In this document: positions 1 through 8,959 of the stretch, piece after piece
Layout of the letters: each line of letters opens with the position of its first letter
How positions within the stretch are numbered: the first letter of the stretch is position 1
The notes under the pieces: model-generated
Told to the model about the DNA's origin: nothing
What the model saw: the letters and a program-made list of their open reading frames with translations, nothing else
Database searches by the model: none
From: Bifidobacterium asteroides
GTDB taxonomy: Bacteria; Actinomycetota; Actinomycetes; Actinomycetales; Bifidobacteriaceae
Direction of reading: 5' to 3'
Length of the DNA: 64,000 bases
Assembly (NCBI RefSeq): GCF_009683175.1
Contig: NZ_WKKW01000006.1
Location: forward strand, 62,001 to 126,000
Position numbers and translations under genes: made by a program

Positions 1-659
1 GTGGAACCGATTCGTTCAAGCTGGCCGTCCGTCCGATCCAGCTGGCCGATGATGTCCCCCAGGTCGCCCACCACCTGGCTGCGGCTCTGCTCGGCCGCGC
101 CCTGGGCATCGCCGGCGGTCTGCAGGACCTTCCCGGCCAGAGCATCGCTGACGGCCGAGACGAAGACCGTGTTGATCTCCTGGTCGATGGTGGATGCGCC
201 GGTGTCGGTCACCTTGGGGGCGATGGCGTTCTTCTTCTCATTGACGTAATATTTCAGAGCAGGCCTGTTCCCGGTCCCCTCGACGATGCCGACCAGGTCG
301 GCGCTGAACCGTTCAGGGATGATGATGGCCGCATAGCACTGGCCCGAGTGGACCTCGTCGATGGCCCTCTGGTCATCATCCATGAACTTCCAACCCAGGC
401 TTTTGTTGCCGCGCAGCTCCTGGATGACCGATCTGCCGGCGTTGATCCTGCCGGTTTCCGCGGATTGCGCCCCTCGGTCCATGCTGACGACGGCCACAGG
501 AAGGTTCTTGGCGTTGCTGTAGGGGTCCCAGAGGGCCATGATGTTGAACCAGGCATAGAGGGAGGGCAGCACGGCCACGCCGATGGTCACAACCAGGGCC
601 ACGGGATTGCGCAGTATCCGCCAGAGATCTCGCCTGAAGATGGCCAACACGGTCTTCAC
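1..659 (-). CDS. YhgE/Pip-type membrane protein, N-terminal part (runs off the left edge)
   Basis: The visible 219 codons begin at a GTG (659-657) preceded on the minus strand by GGAGG. The N terminus has a short basic stretch and one membrane segment (about residues 15-38), followed by SLYAWFNIMALWDPYSN and NLPVAVVSMDRGA. That pattern is the N-terminal signature of the YhgE/Pip family, which also includes ABC-2-like permeases and phage infection protein. After it comes an extracellular region that turns into a Gln/Asp-rich coiled coil near the window edge. Family members are usually 700-900 residues with several C-terminal membrane helices, so most of the gene is outside the window. The exact role is uncertain; related proteins are linked to ESX/T7SS-like secretion or peptide export. 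The 276 bp upstream of the start (660-935) hold no gene I can support. Confidence 0.8.
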   Translation of the reverse strand, partial: MKTVLAIFRRDLWRILRNPVALVVTIGVAVLPSLYAWFNIMALWDPYSNAKNLPVAVVSMDRGAQSAETGRINAGRSVIQELRGNKSLGWKFMDDDQRAIDEVHSGQCYAAIIIPERFSADLVGIVEGTGNRPALKYYVNEKKNAIAPKVTDTGASTIDQEINTVFVSAVSDALAGKVLQTAGDAQGAAEQSRSQVVGDLGDIIGQLDRTDGQLERIGS

Positions 660-935
660 CGCCAGGCACCTCCTTCTTGTCTGTCCGGGGGATCACGGCA
701 CTGGCCTGTTCCACGCGGATTGGCTGCATCCTCCCCGGACTTACGTCCGGCCTGAGTATAGCCACCCTTCCTTACTGGCCCGGACCGGTCAGCTGATTGT
801 GAATGCTCATGCAAGGCCGGATGCGGCAGGGCAGACACGCGACCAGTCTTGGTTTCATCGTATATGAGTAAGGACGGAATCTATCGGCATCGCGCAAGGC
901 CGGAGCATCAGGGCAACACGGACTCAGACGACGGT

Positions 936-2243
936 TTATGACTTGGCCACGAACAGACGTGAGACCGCCATCGACAGGGCCACAGCCAGACCCATGGGCA
1001 TAAAGGCCATGACCGGCAGGTGGCATACCTCCATGAGCATGGCCATGGCCATGAGCGGAGCCTGCTGGGAGGCGGCCAGCAGAGAGGCGGCGCCGATCAC
1101 GGCACACTGCCAGACCGGCAGTCCGGGCACAAGACAAGCCAACAACAGGCCCAGAACAGCGCCCATGGCGGATCCCAGGGCTATGGAAGGCGTCAGGGTG
1201 CCGCCGAAAGCCCCGGCACGGATGGTGGCTGTGGTCAGCAGGGCCTTGGCCAGCGCAAAGAGGGCCAGGAGGGCAAGCGACTGAGCCAACTGGAGCCCGG
1301 AGAACCCGGCAGACAGCCGCTGATCCATACCCATCTGTGCTAGAGCCCGGCCGTTGCCCATGACCTGGGGAACGGCCAGGGCCACCAGACCGGTCAACAG
1401 AGCAACCCCTGTCAGCTGCCAGATAGCCGCGGGACCGTTGGTCCTATGGGCCTCTGCCCAGGAGGTCATCCGCCGGAATCCGGCCCCCAACAGTCCCATG
1501 ACCGGTCCGATCAGGAGGACCACTGCCATGAGCCAGGGATGGAAGGGCTCGGAGCCGACCTTGTAGTAAGGGGCGAACCCCTTGATGGATCCGCCGACCA
1601 GGGTGGCCAGGGCCGACATGACCAGATTGACCGTCACCACTTCGGCATCCACCCGCCGCAGCAGCACCTCGATGCCGAAAAAAGCCCCGGTCAGAGGCGC
1701 AATGTAAATGCCGGCGAATCCCGCTCCTGCCGCCGAAGCCACAAGCAGCGGACCATCCTGATCACGCAGCCCCAGCCGTCGGCCCATCCTGGTCCAGAGA
1801 CCACCCAGAAGGGCCCCGGCCTCGCGAGGGGCCACCTCCCTGCCTATGGAGCCGCCGGCAGCAACAAAGAAAATCTGGGTGAGCACATGAACCACGGTCC
1901 GCCCCGGAGGCATGGGTGCACCCTTGACGGCCTGACCGACCGAGGGAACCAGCCTGGTCCTCGTCCGAAGCCAGGCCCAGACCAGACCGGCCACCAGTCC
2001 GGCCAGGGTCACCGAGGCCAGCCTCCTGATCGGGGGCACCGCCTCAGCCGTGGGAGTCCCTGGAGTCTCAGCGAAACCCAACAGGCCGACCTGGGTCAGC
2101 TCGAAGAACCTTGCCAGCAGGCCCGAGGAAAGTCCGACCAACAGGCCCAGGCAGAGCACCGAGACCGCCAGGCCCCAGCTGCGGGGAAGCCGGAATCCGC
2201 GATTGGACCCTGGAGTCCGGTCAGGCTTTCGTTGGATATGCAC
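936..2243 (-). CDS. ClC-family chloride channel/transporter
   Basis: A 435-residue polytopic membrane protein with about ten hydrophobic segments. Two ClC signature regions are visible: GGSIGREVAPREAG (helix F region, normally GREGP) and GAFGGTLTPS (helix N region, normally GxFxP). The family moves chloride through a homodimer, either as a channel or as a Cl-/H+ antiporter. The proton-gate glutamate in GREGP is kept here as the E of GRE. The expected GSGIP selectivity segment is not obvious near the N terminus, so ion selectivity is unclear. The start is a GTG (2243-2241) with GGGG just upstream. It lies 57 bp downstream of the S9 peptidase gene on the same strand, so the two may be co-transcribed. 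Confidence 0.8.
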   Translation of the reverse strand: MHIQRKPDRTPGSNRGFRLPRSWGLAVSVLCLGLLVGLSSGLLARFFELTQVGLLGFAETPGTPTAEAVPPIRRLASVTLAGLVAGLVWAWLRTRTRLVPSVGQAVKGAPMPPGRTVVHVLTQIFFVAAGGSIGREVAPREAGALLGGLWTRMGRRLGLRDQDGPLLVASAAGAGFAGIYIAPLTGAFFGIEVLLRRVDAEVVTVNLVMSALATLVGGSIKGFAPYYKVGSEPFHPWLMAVVLLIGPVMGLLGAGFRRMTSWAEAHRTNGPAAIWQLTGVALLTGLVALAVPQVMGNGRALAQMGMDQRLSAGFSGLQLAQSLALLALFALAKALLTTATIRAGAFGGTLTPSIALGSAMGAVLGLLLACLVPGLPVWQCAVIGAASLLAASQQAPLMAMAMLMEVCHLPVMAFMPMGLAVALSMAVSRLFVAKS

Positions 2244-2300
2244 AACCCCAATCTAGCGGAAGCAACCGCCAGCAGGGCGTCAGCCCAAGCAGCCCTTCCG

Positions 2301-4709
2301 TCAGTCCGTCTTGTTCTTGAGGGCCTCCCGCAGGAAGTCCCGCTGCAGAATAAGCAGGTTCTCGGCCACGGTCTCGTCGTTGGTCATGTGGGTTATGCCG
2401 GTCAGTGGCAGGACCGTATGGGGACGGCCGGCCGCCATCAGAGCACCGGAGAGCCTCAGGGTGTTGGCCACGGAGACGTTGTCATCCGCAAACCCGTGGA
2501 TCAGCATCAGCGGACGGCGCAGCGAGGGGGCATCATCGATGATCCCATTGCGGCGGTAGACGGCCGGGTCCAGACCCAGATAGCGCTCGGTGTAGTGAGT
2601 GTCGTAAAGAGTCCAGTCCGTGGGCGGGGCGCCAGCGCAGGCCGCATGGATCCGGTCGGGAGCCCGCAAAACCGACAGGGCCGACAGGAAGCCGCCATAG
2701 GACCAGCCGATCATGGCCACATGCCCCAGGTCGGCCTCGGGAGCGAAGTCCGGCAGGGCCTCCAGAGCCTCAAGCTGGTCATCCAGAGTCACCTGGGCCA
2801 TGTCCTCGAAGATGGCCCGATCCCAGGCAGGACCACGACCAGGCGTGCCCCGGCCGTCGGCGGTCAGGACCAGGAAGCCCTGATCAGCCCACCACTGGGA
2901 CTCCCAGTAGTAGGACTGGTTGAAGACCACCTGCTGGGCACCTGGCCCGCCATAGGGTTTGAGCAGGACGGGCAGGCTGTCGGCGCTGGCGTAGGGGCTG
3001 GATTCAGAGGGCCTGACGATGGCTGCGAACAGCTCGTGCTGGCCCATGCGCACGAAGTCCACGTTGGGGGTGAACCCGGGATCGCTGCTGGTGTCGGCCA
3101 GGACGGCGCTCATGGCTCCCTGGCTATTGATATGACCGGCGTCCACGGCCCGGCGATCAGGGCGATCCTGATGCTCCGGCCGCACAGGTTCGCCTGTCTG
3201 CCTAGCACTGCTGTCGGGGCGGGCTTCGCCCACCAGCCCCAGCCCTTCGGCACCCAGGCGGTCCAGATCCCCGTCAGCCCCCAGGTAGCAGTGGCGCACC
3301 TGTCCCTGCGCCGAAGCCATGGTCCGGCCGCTGACCACGATGCCATGGCCGGCTCGCGAGGCGGACCACACTCCAGGCAGACGGTTGAGCACATGGATGG
3401 AGCCGTCATAGCTCAGACGCATCAGGTCGAAGCTGCGGGGGTCGGTGGAGACTACCGCCAGCACATCGCGGTCCTCCACGGACAGCACCTGTCGAATCTG
3501 GCAGCCGGCTGGGGAGAAGACCTTTGCGTCCAGGCGCAGCCGAGTAGTGTCGGCTTCTGTGTCGATGAAGGCGTCCACCAGCCCGCCCTGGGGCCGGTAG
3601 GCCGGCAATCCGGGCACCAGGTCAATCCACTGGTCGTTGCCATGCTCCTGCAACACCCTGGTGGCCACCTTGGGCGCCGCCTCGGGATCAAGCAGGGTCA
3701 TATTCTGTCCCGACTCCAAGCCCTGACGGGTATCCGGCACCTGCACATCCAGGATCCTGTCCTCGGTCTGTCGACGGTTCTGTACCAGCAGCAGGGGCCG
3801 ATGCCCGTCCTGCCAGCGGACCGCGGCCAGGTACTCGAAGGCCTGATGGTCCCAATCCACCTCGCCCACCCAGGGATCGTCGTCATCCTGGCCCAGGAGG
3901 ACCAGACTCAGCCCGACGCGGGCGTTGGCGGTCAGAGCCTGGGGATACCGCCGGGCGCGCGGCCCGACCTGGGGATTGGCCGGATCGCTGATGTACCAGA
4001 TCGGCTCATCGGAGGAATCAGTGTGCTCGACCAGCAGTGCCTTGGAATCCGGCGACCACCAGAACCCCTGGTAGCGGTCCATCTCCTCGCCGGCCACGAA
4101 CTCGGCCAGCCCCAGCCGCATCCGATCATCGGTGCCTGGGCGCAGGGCCAGGACAGCCCTTTCTCGATCCTGCCCGGCATCCTGCCCAATGGTGACCACC
4201 ATCAGGCGGTCGCCAGTCGTATAGGCCACCATGGTGCCGTCCGGACTGATGGCAGGATTGAGCACAGGCGAATCGCTGTCTTCCAAACTCAGGACCCGCG
4301 TGGAGGCGGTGAGACCATCAGGGGCAATCAGCGAGAGCCAGAGCCGACCGCCCAAGGCAAAGACCACCCGATCCCCGGCACCATCCACGCTGTAATCGAC
4401 AATGCCCTCACCGCCCTCTCGCGAGCGCTCCCTGCGGGCCAGCTCGGCGGCCGGCACCTGCTCCTGGTCCGCATCTTCCAGCAGGAACCTGGGGTCGGCC
4501 AGGAGCACCTCATGGTGGCGGCCTTCCTGGTCAAAGACGGACAACCAGAGCCCGGTCACCAGATCTTCAGGTCCGTCGGAGCGCAGGAAGACGGCCCGTG
4601 AACCGTCCCCCACCGCCAGGGCCGACCGTGGCGCACCCAACGTAAACCGCAGGGTCCGGGCCTTGGCCCGCGGATATGCCTCCATCGCCCGATCCACCTC
4701 TTCGGCCAT
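2301..4709 (-). CDS. S9 family prolyl oligopeptidase / dipeptidyl-peptidase IV-like
   Basis: A cytosolic serine peptidase of 802 residues. The first roughly 550 residues have the degenerate WD-like repeats of a DPP IV beta-propeller, with phrases such as WSPDSKALLVEHTD. The C-terminal alpha/beta hydrolase domain carries the catalytic triad: Ser in GWSYGGF (about 669), Asp in HGFADDNVS (about 740) and His in THMT (about 772). GGPGAQQV is the typical oxyanion region. The family cleaves dipeptides or oligopeptides after proline or alanine. The chosen ATG (4709-4707) has GAGGAG five bases upstream. A longer reading frame extends 78 codons further but its translation looks non-coding and lacks a ribosome site. 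No signal peptide is seen. ClC lies downstream on the same strand. Confidence 0.85.
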   Translation of the reverse strand: MAEEVDRAMEAYPRAKARTLRFTLGAPRSALAVGDGSRAVFLRSDGPEDLVTGLWLSVFDQEGRHHEVLLADPRFLLEDADQEQVPAAELARRERSREGGEGIVDYSVDGAGDRVVFALGGRLWLSLIAPDGLTASTRVLSLEDSDSPVLNPAISPDGTMVAYTTGDRLMVVTIGQDAGQDRERAVLALRPGTDDRMRLGLAEFVAGEEMDRYQGFWWSPDSKALLVEHTDSSDEPIWYISDPANPQVGPRARRYPQALTANARVGLSLVLLGQDDDDPWVGEVDWDHQAFEYLAAVRWQDGHRPLLLVQNRRQTEDRILDVQVPDTRQGLESGQNMTLLDPEAAPKVATRVLQEHGNDQWIDLVPGLPAYRPQGGLVDAFIDTEADTTRLRLDAKVFSPAGCQIRQVLSVEDRDVLAVVSTDPRSFDLMRLSYDGSIHVLNRLPGVWSASRAGHGIVVSGRTMASAQGQVRHCYLGADGDLDRLGAEGLGLVGEARPDSSARQTGEPVRPEHQDRPDRRAVDAGHINSQGAMSAVLADTSSDPGFTPNVDFVRMGQHELFAAIVRPSESSPYASADSLPVLLKPYGGPGAQQVVFNQSYYWESQWWADQGFLVLTADGRGTPGRGPAWDRAIFEDMAQVTLDDQLEALEALPDFAPEADLGHVAMIGWSYGGFLSALSVLRAPDRIHAACAGAPPTDWTLYDTHYTERYLGLDPAVYRRNGIIDDAPSLRRPLMLIHGFADDNVSVANTLRLSGALMAAGRPHTVLPLTGITHMTNDETVAENLLILQRDFLREALKNKTD

Positions 4710-5048
4710 GCTCGCTCCTCGAATATCTCTGACATGATCCCCATGACCATGCGTCTGCCACGATGATAAGCGCCCAGATGCCAAAGGGGAATTCGAATAG
4801 CTCAACTGCGATGCGCCGCCCAGCCCGCAGCAGACGTTAATCGTTCTACATGAGAAACTTTTATCTTCAAATAAGACATATTTTCGAACCACGACCAGCC
4901 GATGACCATTCCGTGCGCTAGAATTGTAGCGTGTTGTCGCCAAAGATTGGTCGATGATGCCTGTTTCCCAGGGGTAGGAGTGTCAAGGCAGGACACCCCA
5001 TGAATGTATCTGGGGAGCAACCGACAATAGAGAAAATAGAGGTAACCA
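4710..5048. other. Divergent intergenic region
   Basis: This 339-bp gap separates the minus-strand S9 peptidase from the plus-strand surface protein. It is clearly more AT-rich than its surroundings. A TAGAAT that could be a -10 element lies at 4919-4924, about 120 bp before the surface-protein start, but no convincing -35 element is paired with it. Promoters for both flanking genes must lie here. I see no small gene or RNA. Confidence 0.5.
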
Positions 5049-5927
5049 ATGAATATCATGGTTCGTTTCAAACGCGCATGCGCAGTACTCGCTGCCGGCG
5101 CCACCCTGGCTGGCGGCTTAGCACTGCTGCCCACCGTGGCCCAGGCTGTGGAGAGCAAGAATGTCCAGACCAAGGCCGCTAGCTACAAAATCACATTCCA
5201 CGACCCCTATGGTCCTCGGGGGGATAAGGGGCAGGAGAAGACAACCACTCTGAACACCGACGACAGCGGCAAGCTGGATCCCAGCACGATTCCAGAGCCT
5301 ATAGTGCCCGATCAGAATACGAAAGCTGATGGCTGGTCTATCAATGGATCTGGTGGCCCAGCTGATGACCCAAATTCACAAAAAATCGACTTCAACACCC
5401 ATGTTTTCACCCAAGACGAGGATCTCTATCCTAACTTCGCCCAGATAAACCCCATCACTTACAACATCACTTTCGTCACTATGAATCCGGAAGATATCGA
5501 AGAATCCACCGCGGACGTGATGCAAACCAATAGTGAGGGAAAGCTATCTGAGGAACCCACGGTTCACAACTTCGATGGTTACACCTTCGACGGTTGGTTT
5601 AACGAAAATGGCGGGTCCCGTTACGTCCCCGGTGGCACCTACAACGCAGACACTACTTTCATGGCCAAGTACACCAAGGTGACCACTCCCAACGAGCCTA
5701 ACAAGCCTGGTCAGACCGCTCCGGTTGACAACAACACCAAGCAGCCTGCCAAGGACAACAACAAGGCTCCAGCCAAGGATCCGGCTAAGAAGGACGCCAA
5801 GAACAACAAGAACAACAACAATCTGGCCAAGACCGGCGCCGACGCCACGGCTCCTCTGGCCATCGCCGCTGGCCTCTGCCTGGCTGCCGGCATCACCCTG
5901 GGTCTGCGTCGCAAGCTGGCTCTGTGA
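5049..5927 (+). CDS. Cell-wall-anchored InlB-repeat surface protein (LAKTG)
   Basis: A secreted 292-residue protein. Residues 1-34 form a signal peptide with a basic start, a hydrophobic Ala/Leu core and a VAQA cleavage region. Two mixed beta-grasp modules of the InlB B-repeat (Flg_new) type follow; the second is clear, with YTFDGWFNENGGSRY and ADTTFMAKYT. Residues about 215-255 are a Pro/Lys/Asn-rich wall-spanning stretch. The C terminus is a sorting signal: LAKTGA, a hydrophobic helix, then RRKLAL. The LAxTG form fits class E sortases, and one is encoded at 15554-16669. GAGG lies seven bases before the first ATG; a second ATG is at 5058. It stands alone, with a likely terminator just downstream. 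Its ligand is unknown. Confidence 0.85.
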   Translation: MNIMVRFKRACAVLAAGATLAGGLALLPTVAQAVESKNVQTKAASYKITFHDPYGPRGDKGQEKTTTLNTDDSGKLDPSTIPEPIVPDQNTKADGWSINGSGGPADDPNSQKIDFNTHVFTQDEDLYPNFAQINPITYNITFVTMNPEDIEESTADVMQTNSEGKLSEEPTVHNFDGYTFDGWFNENGGSRYVPGGTYNADTTFMAKYTKVTTPNEPNKPGQTAPVDNNTKQPAKDNNKAPAKDPAKKDAKNNKNNNNLAKTGADATAPLAIAAGLCLAAGITLGLRRKLAL

Positions 5928-5967
5928 GTCCGCAGGCTTCGGCCTGACCTATGATGATTGAAGTTCA

Positions 5968-6000
5968 AAGGCCCCTGGTCCATTGTGGCCATGGGGCCTT
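5968..6000 (+). terminator. Hairpin after the surface protein gene
   Basis: An 8-bp perfect stem (5968-5975 with 5993-6000, AAGGCCCC/GGGGCCTT) lies 40 bp past the stop codon. There is no U-run, so this is a probable rather than a classic intrinsic terminator. It separates the surface gene from the fhaA operon. Confidence 0.5.
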
Positions 6001-6125
6001 ATCCATACCCGGCAGTCGCGGTCGTTCGAACCTGTTCATTGAAGAAATTGCAAGCATCCGACCGCCCATTACCCCCTTCCGGCAGGGTCACGTACTATGA
6101 AAGGGTTATATGGAAAGGGATGACT

Positions 6126-6830
6126 ATGAGCGTTCTCGATCGTTTCGAGAAGAGCGTGGAAGGCGCCGTTAACGGTGTCTTCTCGAAGTTCGGCTCCAAG
6201 GACCTACAGCCCGTCGACCTGTCGAGCGCCCTCGAGCGTGAGATAGACTCACAGGCCATGCCCGTCGGTCGCGACCGTACCGTGGCGCCCAACGAGTATC
6301 GATTCAGACTATCCACCCCAGACTTCGACCGCATTGAGCAGTGGGGTTCGGAGGCTCTGGCCAACGAGCTGGCAGACAACCTGACCAAGTACGCCGAAAG
6401 CCAGCACTATGCCTTCGTCGGCCCGGTCGTGGTCATCTTCGAGGAGGACCTCAACCTGAACAAGGGCGACTTCCACCTGTCTGCCGAGTCGGTCCAGGGC
6501 AACGCGGCACCCGTGACCACACCCGAAGAGTCCAAGGACTGCCCGGTGTTGGAAATCAACGGCCGCCAGTACCTGCTGACCGCCCCCATCACCACCATCG
6601 GCCGTGGATCCTCCTGTGACATCGTCATCGACGACGCAGGCATCTCCCGCCGACACCTGCAGATCGAGATCACCGACAAGGGCGTGGTAGCCCGCGATCT
6701 GGGGTCCACCAACGGCACCTATGTAGAGGGGCATCAGGTACCCGCAGCCACCCTGCTGGACGGCAATACCATCACCATCGGCCGTACCCGCATCCTCTAC
6801 TGGGCATCGTCGCAGGAACAGGATTCGTAA
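6126..6830 (+). CDS. fhaA: FhaA: DUF3662 plus FHA-domain protein
   Basis: First gene of the growth-signalling operon; 234 residues. Residues 1-120 match the DUF3662/FhaA N-terminal domain (start MSVLDRFEKSVEGAVNGVF). Residues about 145-225 form an FHA phosphothreonine-binding domain with GRGSSCDIVI, SRRHLQI and DLGSTNGTYV. In mycobacteria FhaA binds phosphorylated MviN/FtsW-type partners and restrains peptidoglycan synthesis at the pole. It is a substrate of PknB, which is encoded in the same operon here. A long Asp/Pro-rich linker found in mycobacterial FhaA is missing, so this is the compact form. ATG 6126 is preferred over 6120 because AAGGG then sits about seven bases upstream. A TACTAT at 6093-6098 could be the -10 of the operon promoter. 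Confidence 0.9.
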   Translation: MSVLDRFEKSVEGAVNGVFSKFGSKDLQPVDLSSALEREIDSQAMPVGRDRTVAPNEYRFRLSTPDFDRIEQWGSEALANELADNLTKYAESQHYAFVGPVVVIFEEDLNLNKGDFHLSAESVQGNAAPVTTPEESKDCPVLEINGRQYLLTAPITTIGRGSSCDIVIDDAGISRRHLQIEITDKGVVARDLGSTNGTYVEGHQVPAATLLDGNTITIGRTRILYWASSQEQDS

Positions 6831-6863
6831 GTCGCCCAGACCTTGAAGTAAGGTCGAATCATT

Positions 6864-7382
6864 ATGCTGACTGAACTGACATTCGCCATCCTCAAATACG
6901 GATTCCTGGCTCTGTTATGGGTATTCGTATGGCTGGCCATCCGTTCACTCCGCAAAGACATCGAAACCTTCAGCCCCAAGACTTCTCATACCCGCCGACG
7001 CAGTGAACGCGCAGCCCAGCGCAAGCTGCCGGCGGCCGCCAGATCCGTGCCTATCGCCCCGGTCAGCAAGACAGAGCCTGCAAGCGATGAACCCTCCCTG
7101 CTGGTGGTTATCGACGGACCTCTGGCCGGCTCCTCCACGCCGCTGTCCGGACGACCCATCACCCTGGGCCGCTCCTCCTCGAACACCCTGGTGCTGGACG
7201 ACGAGTTCGTCTCCGGCCATCATGCGCGGGTCTACCAGGATCCTGCATCGGGCCGATGGGCCATCGAGGATCTGGGGTCCACCAACGGCACCGTCGTCTC
7301 GGGACAGAAAATCACGGCGCCGACAATCCTACCGGCGGAGGTTCCCGTGCGCATCGGAGCCACCACCTTCGAGTTGAGGTAG
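6864..7382 (+). CDS. fhaB: FhaB/FipA: membrane-anchored FHA protein
   Basis: A 172-residue protein with one N-terminal membrane helix (about residues 8-27, ending AIRSLRKDIETF) and a C-terminal cytosolic FHA domain (about 85-165: LGRSSSNTLVL, SGHHARV, DLGSTNGTVV). In mycobacteria this protein (FipA) links division proteins to Ser/Thr kinase signalling. It begins 34 bp after fhaA and ends seven bases before pstP, so it is in the operon. The conserved Arg, Ser and His of the phosphothreonine pocket are all visible. Length and layout are normal for the family. Confidence 0.9.
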   Translation: MLTELTFAILKYGFLALLWVFVWLAIRSLRKDIETFSPKTSHTRRRSERAAQRKLPAAARSVPIAPVSKTEPASDEPSLLVVIDGPLAGSSTPLSGRPITLGRSSSNTLVLDDEFVSGHHARVYQDPASGRWAIEDLGSTNGTVVSGQKITAPTILPAEVPVRIGATTFELR

Positions 7383-7388
7383 CCGCCC

Positions 7389-8957
7389 ATGACCAGGAAC
7401 GATGCGAGCCAAAAGCTGTTCCTCTATTCCACGGCGGTTTCAGACGTGGGGTACGTGCGCAGCAACAACCAGGATTCCGCCTTCGCCGGTGAGCGCCTTG
7501 TGGCCATGTGCGACGGCATGGGCGGCCACGCAGGCGGGGATACGGCCTCGACCATAGCCATCCGATCCCTGGCCCACATCGAACGCGACGACCGGGAGCA
7601 GGACGTGCAGTCCCTGGCCCGGATGATGGAGACCTCGGTCATCGCGGCCCATGACGCCATCGTGGGCAAGGCCAAGCGCGAACATCGCCTGTCAGGCATG
7701 GGCACCACGGTCACGGCCCTGGCTCTGGCCGACGACTCCTGGGTATTGGCCCATATCGGCGACTCCCGGGCCTACCTGCTGCGGGAGGGCAAGCTGATCC
7801 GGATGACCCAGGACCACTCCTACGTGCAGCATCTGATCGACACCGGCCGCATCTCCCCGGCCGAAGCCCGCAACCACCCTCAGCGCAACGTGGTCATGCG
7901 GGTCCTGGGGGACTTCGACATCGACCCCCGCCCGGACATCTCCATCTCCAAGGCCCTGCCCGCAGACCGTTGGATGATCTGCTCGGACGGCCTCTGCGGC
8001 GTTCTGGAGGACTCGACCATCGCCGAGGTGCTGTCCTCGGTCTCGGACCAGGCGGAGTGCGCCCAGCAACTGGTCACCTTCGCCCTGAAGGCCGGCAGCA
8101 CCGACAACGTGACCGTGGTCATCGCCGATGCCACACTGGCCCTGGACGCCGATGCATTCGACCTGCCCCATCAGACCCCTCTGGTCGGCGGGGCAGCCAG
8201 CTCCAACCTGGAGGCCCTGGCCGACATCCTGGATGAGCCCGTAGCGGCCGCACCGCGCCTGCGCGACGAGTCCCGGGAGTCCCCCGCCAAACGGGCCGCC
8301 GACCTGACCCAGGACCGGGATGCCGACAAGCAGGAGGACGAGGACGACGAAGGCCGCACCGCCCAACCCTCGGCTGCCCGCGAGGAGAGCGGCGAACGGC
8401 ATGTGCCCGACACCAGCGAGATCCCCATCGTTCACAAGAAGGACGGCTCGGACTCAGCCGACCCCTACGACCCGGACGTGGCCGACGCCATCCACAAGGA
8501 GCACCTGGAGCAGCGCAAGCGCCAGCGCTCACGGCACCGGCGGATTCGGCTGATTCTGGCCGGCATCATCACCCTGGTGATCCTTGCCCTGGCCGGAGGC
8601 ACGGCGGCTGCCTACCACTGGAGCCAGGAACAGTACTACCTGGGCACGGACCAGGGCCGAGTGGCCATCTACCAGGGCGTGCCCACCAAGGCCTTCGCCC
8701 TCTCGCTGTCCCACCCGGTGCAGACCACGGACATCGCCGTCAAGGGACTGCCCCAGTCCTGGCGTGACCAGTTGGAAGAGGGCATCACCGTCTCCAGCAT
8801 GGACGACGCCAAGGAGCATGCCCGTCTGATCCGCAAGGAGGCCGGCGACCTCAAACGCGAGCAAGCCAAGGAGGCCAAGGACGAGTCCGACCAGGCATCG
8901 ACTTCTCCCTCAGCCTCGCCCTCACCGTCGGAAACCGACCAGAGCGGGCGGCAATAG
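7389..8957 (+). CDS. pstP: PP2C-type Ser/Thr protein phosphatase PstP
   Basis: The partner phosphatase of PknA and PknB; 522 residues. The catalytic PP2C domain occupies about residues 10-245 and shows the metal-binding motifs NNQDSAF, CDGMGGHAGGD, MGTTVTALAL, HIGDSRAYLL, CSDGLCGVL and STDNVTVVI. A charged linker rich in Asp/Glu (about 290-390) leads to one membrane helix (about 393-412). An extracellular tail of about 110 residues follows, ending in a Ser/Pro-rich stretch. This topology is that of mycobacterial PstP. It removes phosphates from the kinases and from FHA partners. The gene ends two bases before rodA, so translation is probably coupled. Confidence 0.92.
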   Translation: MTRNDASQKLFLYSTAVSDVGYVRSNNQDSAFAGERLVAMCDGMGGHAGGDTASTIAIRSLAHIERDDREQDVQSLARMMETSVIAAHDAIVGKAKREHRLSGMGTTVTALALADDSWVLAHIGDSRAYLLREGKLIRMTQDHSYVQHLIDTGRISPAEARNHPQRNVVMRVLGDFDIDPRPDISISKALPADRWMICSDGLCGVLEDSTIAEVLSSVSDQAECAQQLVTFALKAGSTDNVTVVIADATLALDADAFDLPHQTPLVGGAASSNLEALADILDEPVAAAPRLRDESRESPAKRAADLTQDRDADKQEDEDDEGRTAQPSAAREESGERHVPDTSEIPIVHKKDGSDSADPYDPDVADAIHKEHLEQRKRQRSRHRRIRLILAGIITLVILALAGGTAAAYHWSQEQYYLGTDQGRVAIYQGVPTKAFALSLSHPVQTTDIAVKGLPQSWRDQLEEGITVSSMDDAKEHARLIRKEAGDLKREQAKEAKDESDQASTSPSASPSPSETDQSGRQ

Positions 8958-8959
8958 TC

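Noticed and set aside
1446-4601. Long plus-strand open frame (over 1000 codons) opposite the S9 peptidase
   Set aside because: It is antisense to a clear peptidase, has no ribosome site and a His/Gly/Gln-rich non-protein-like composition; a GC-rich codon-position shadow.
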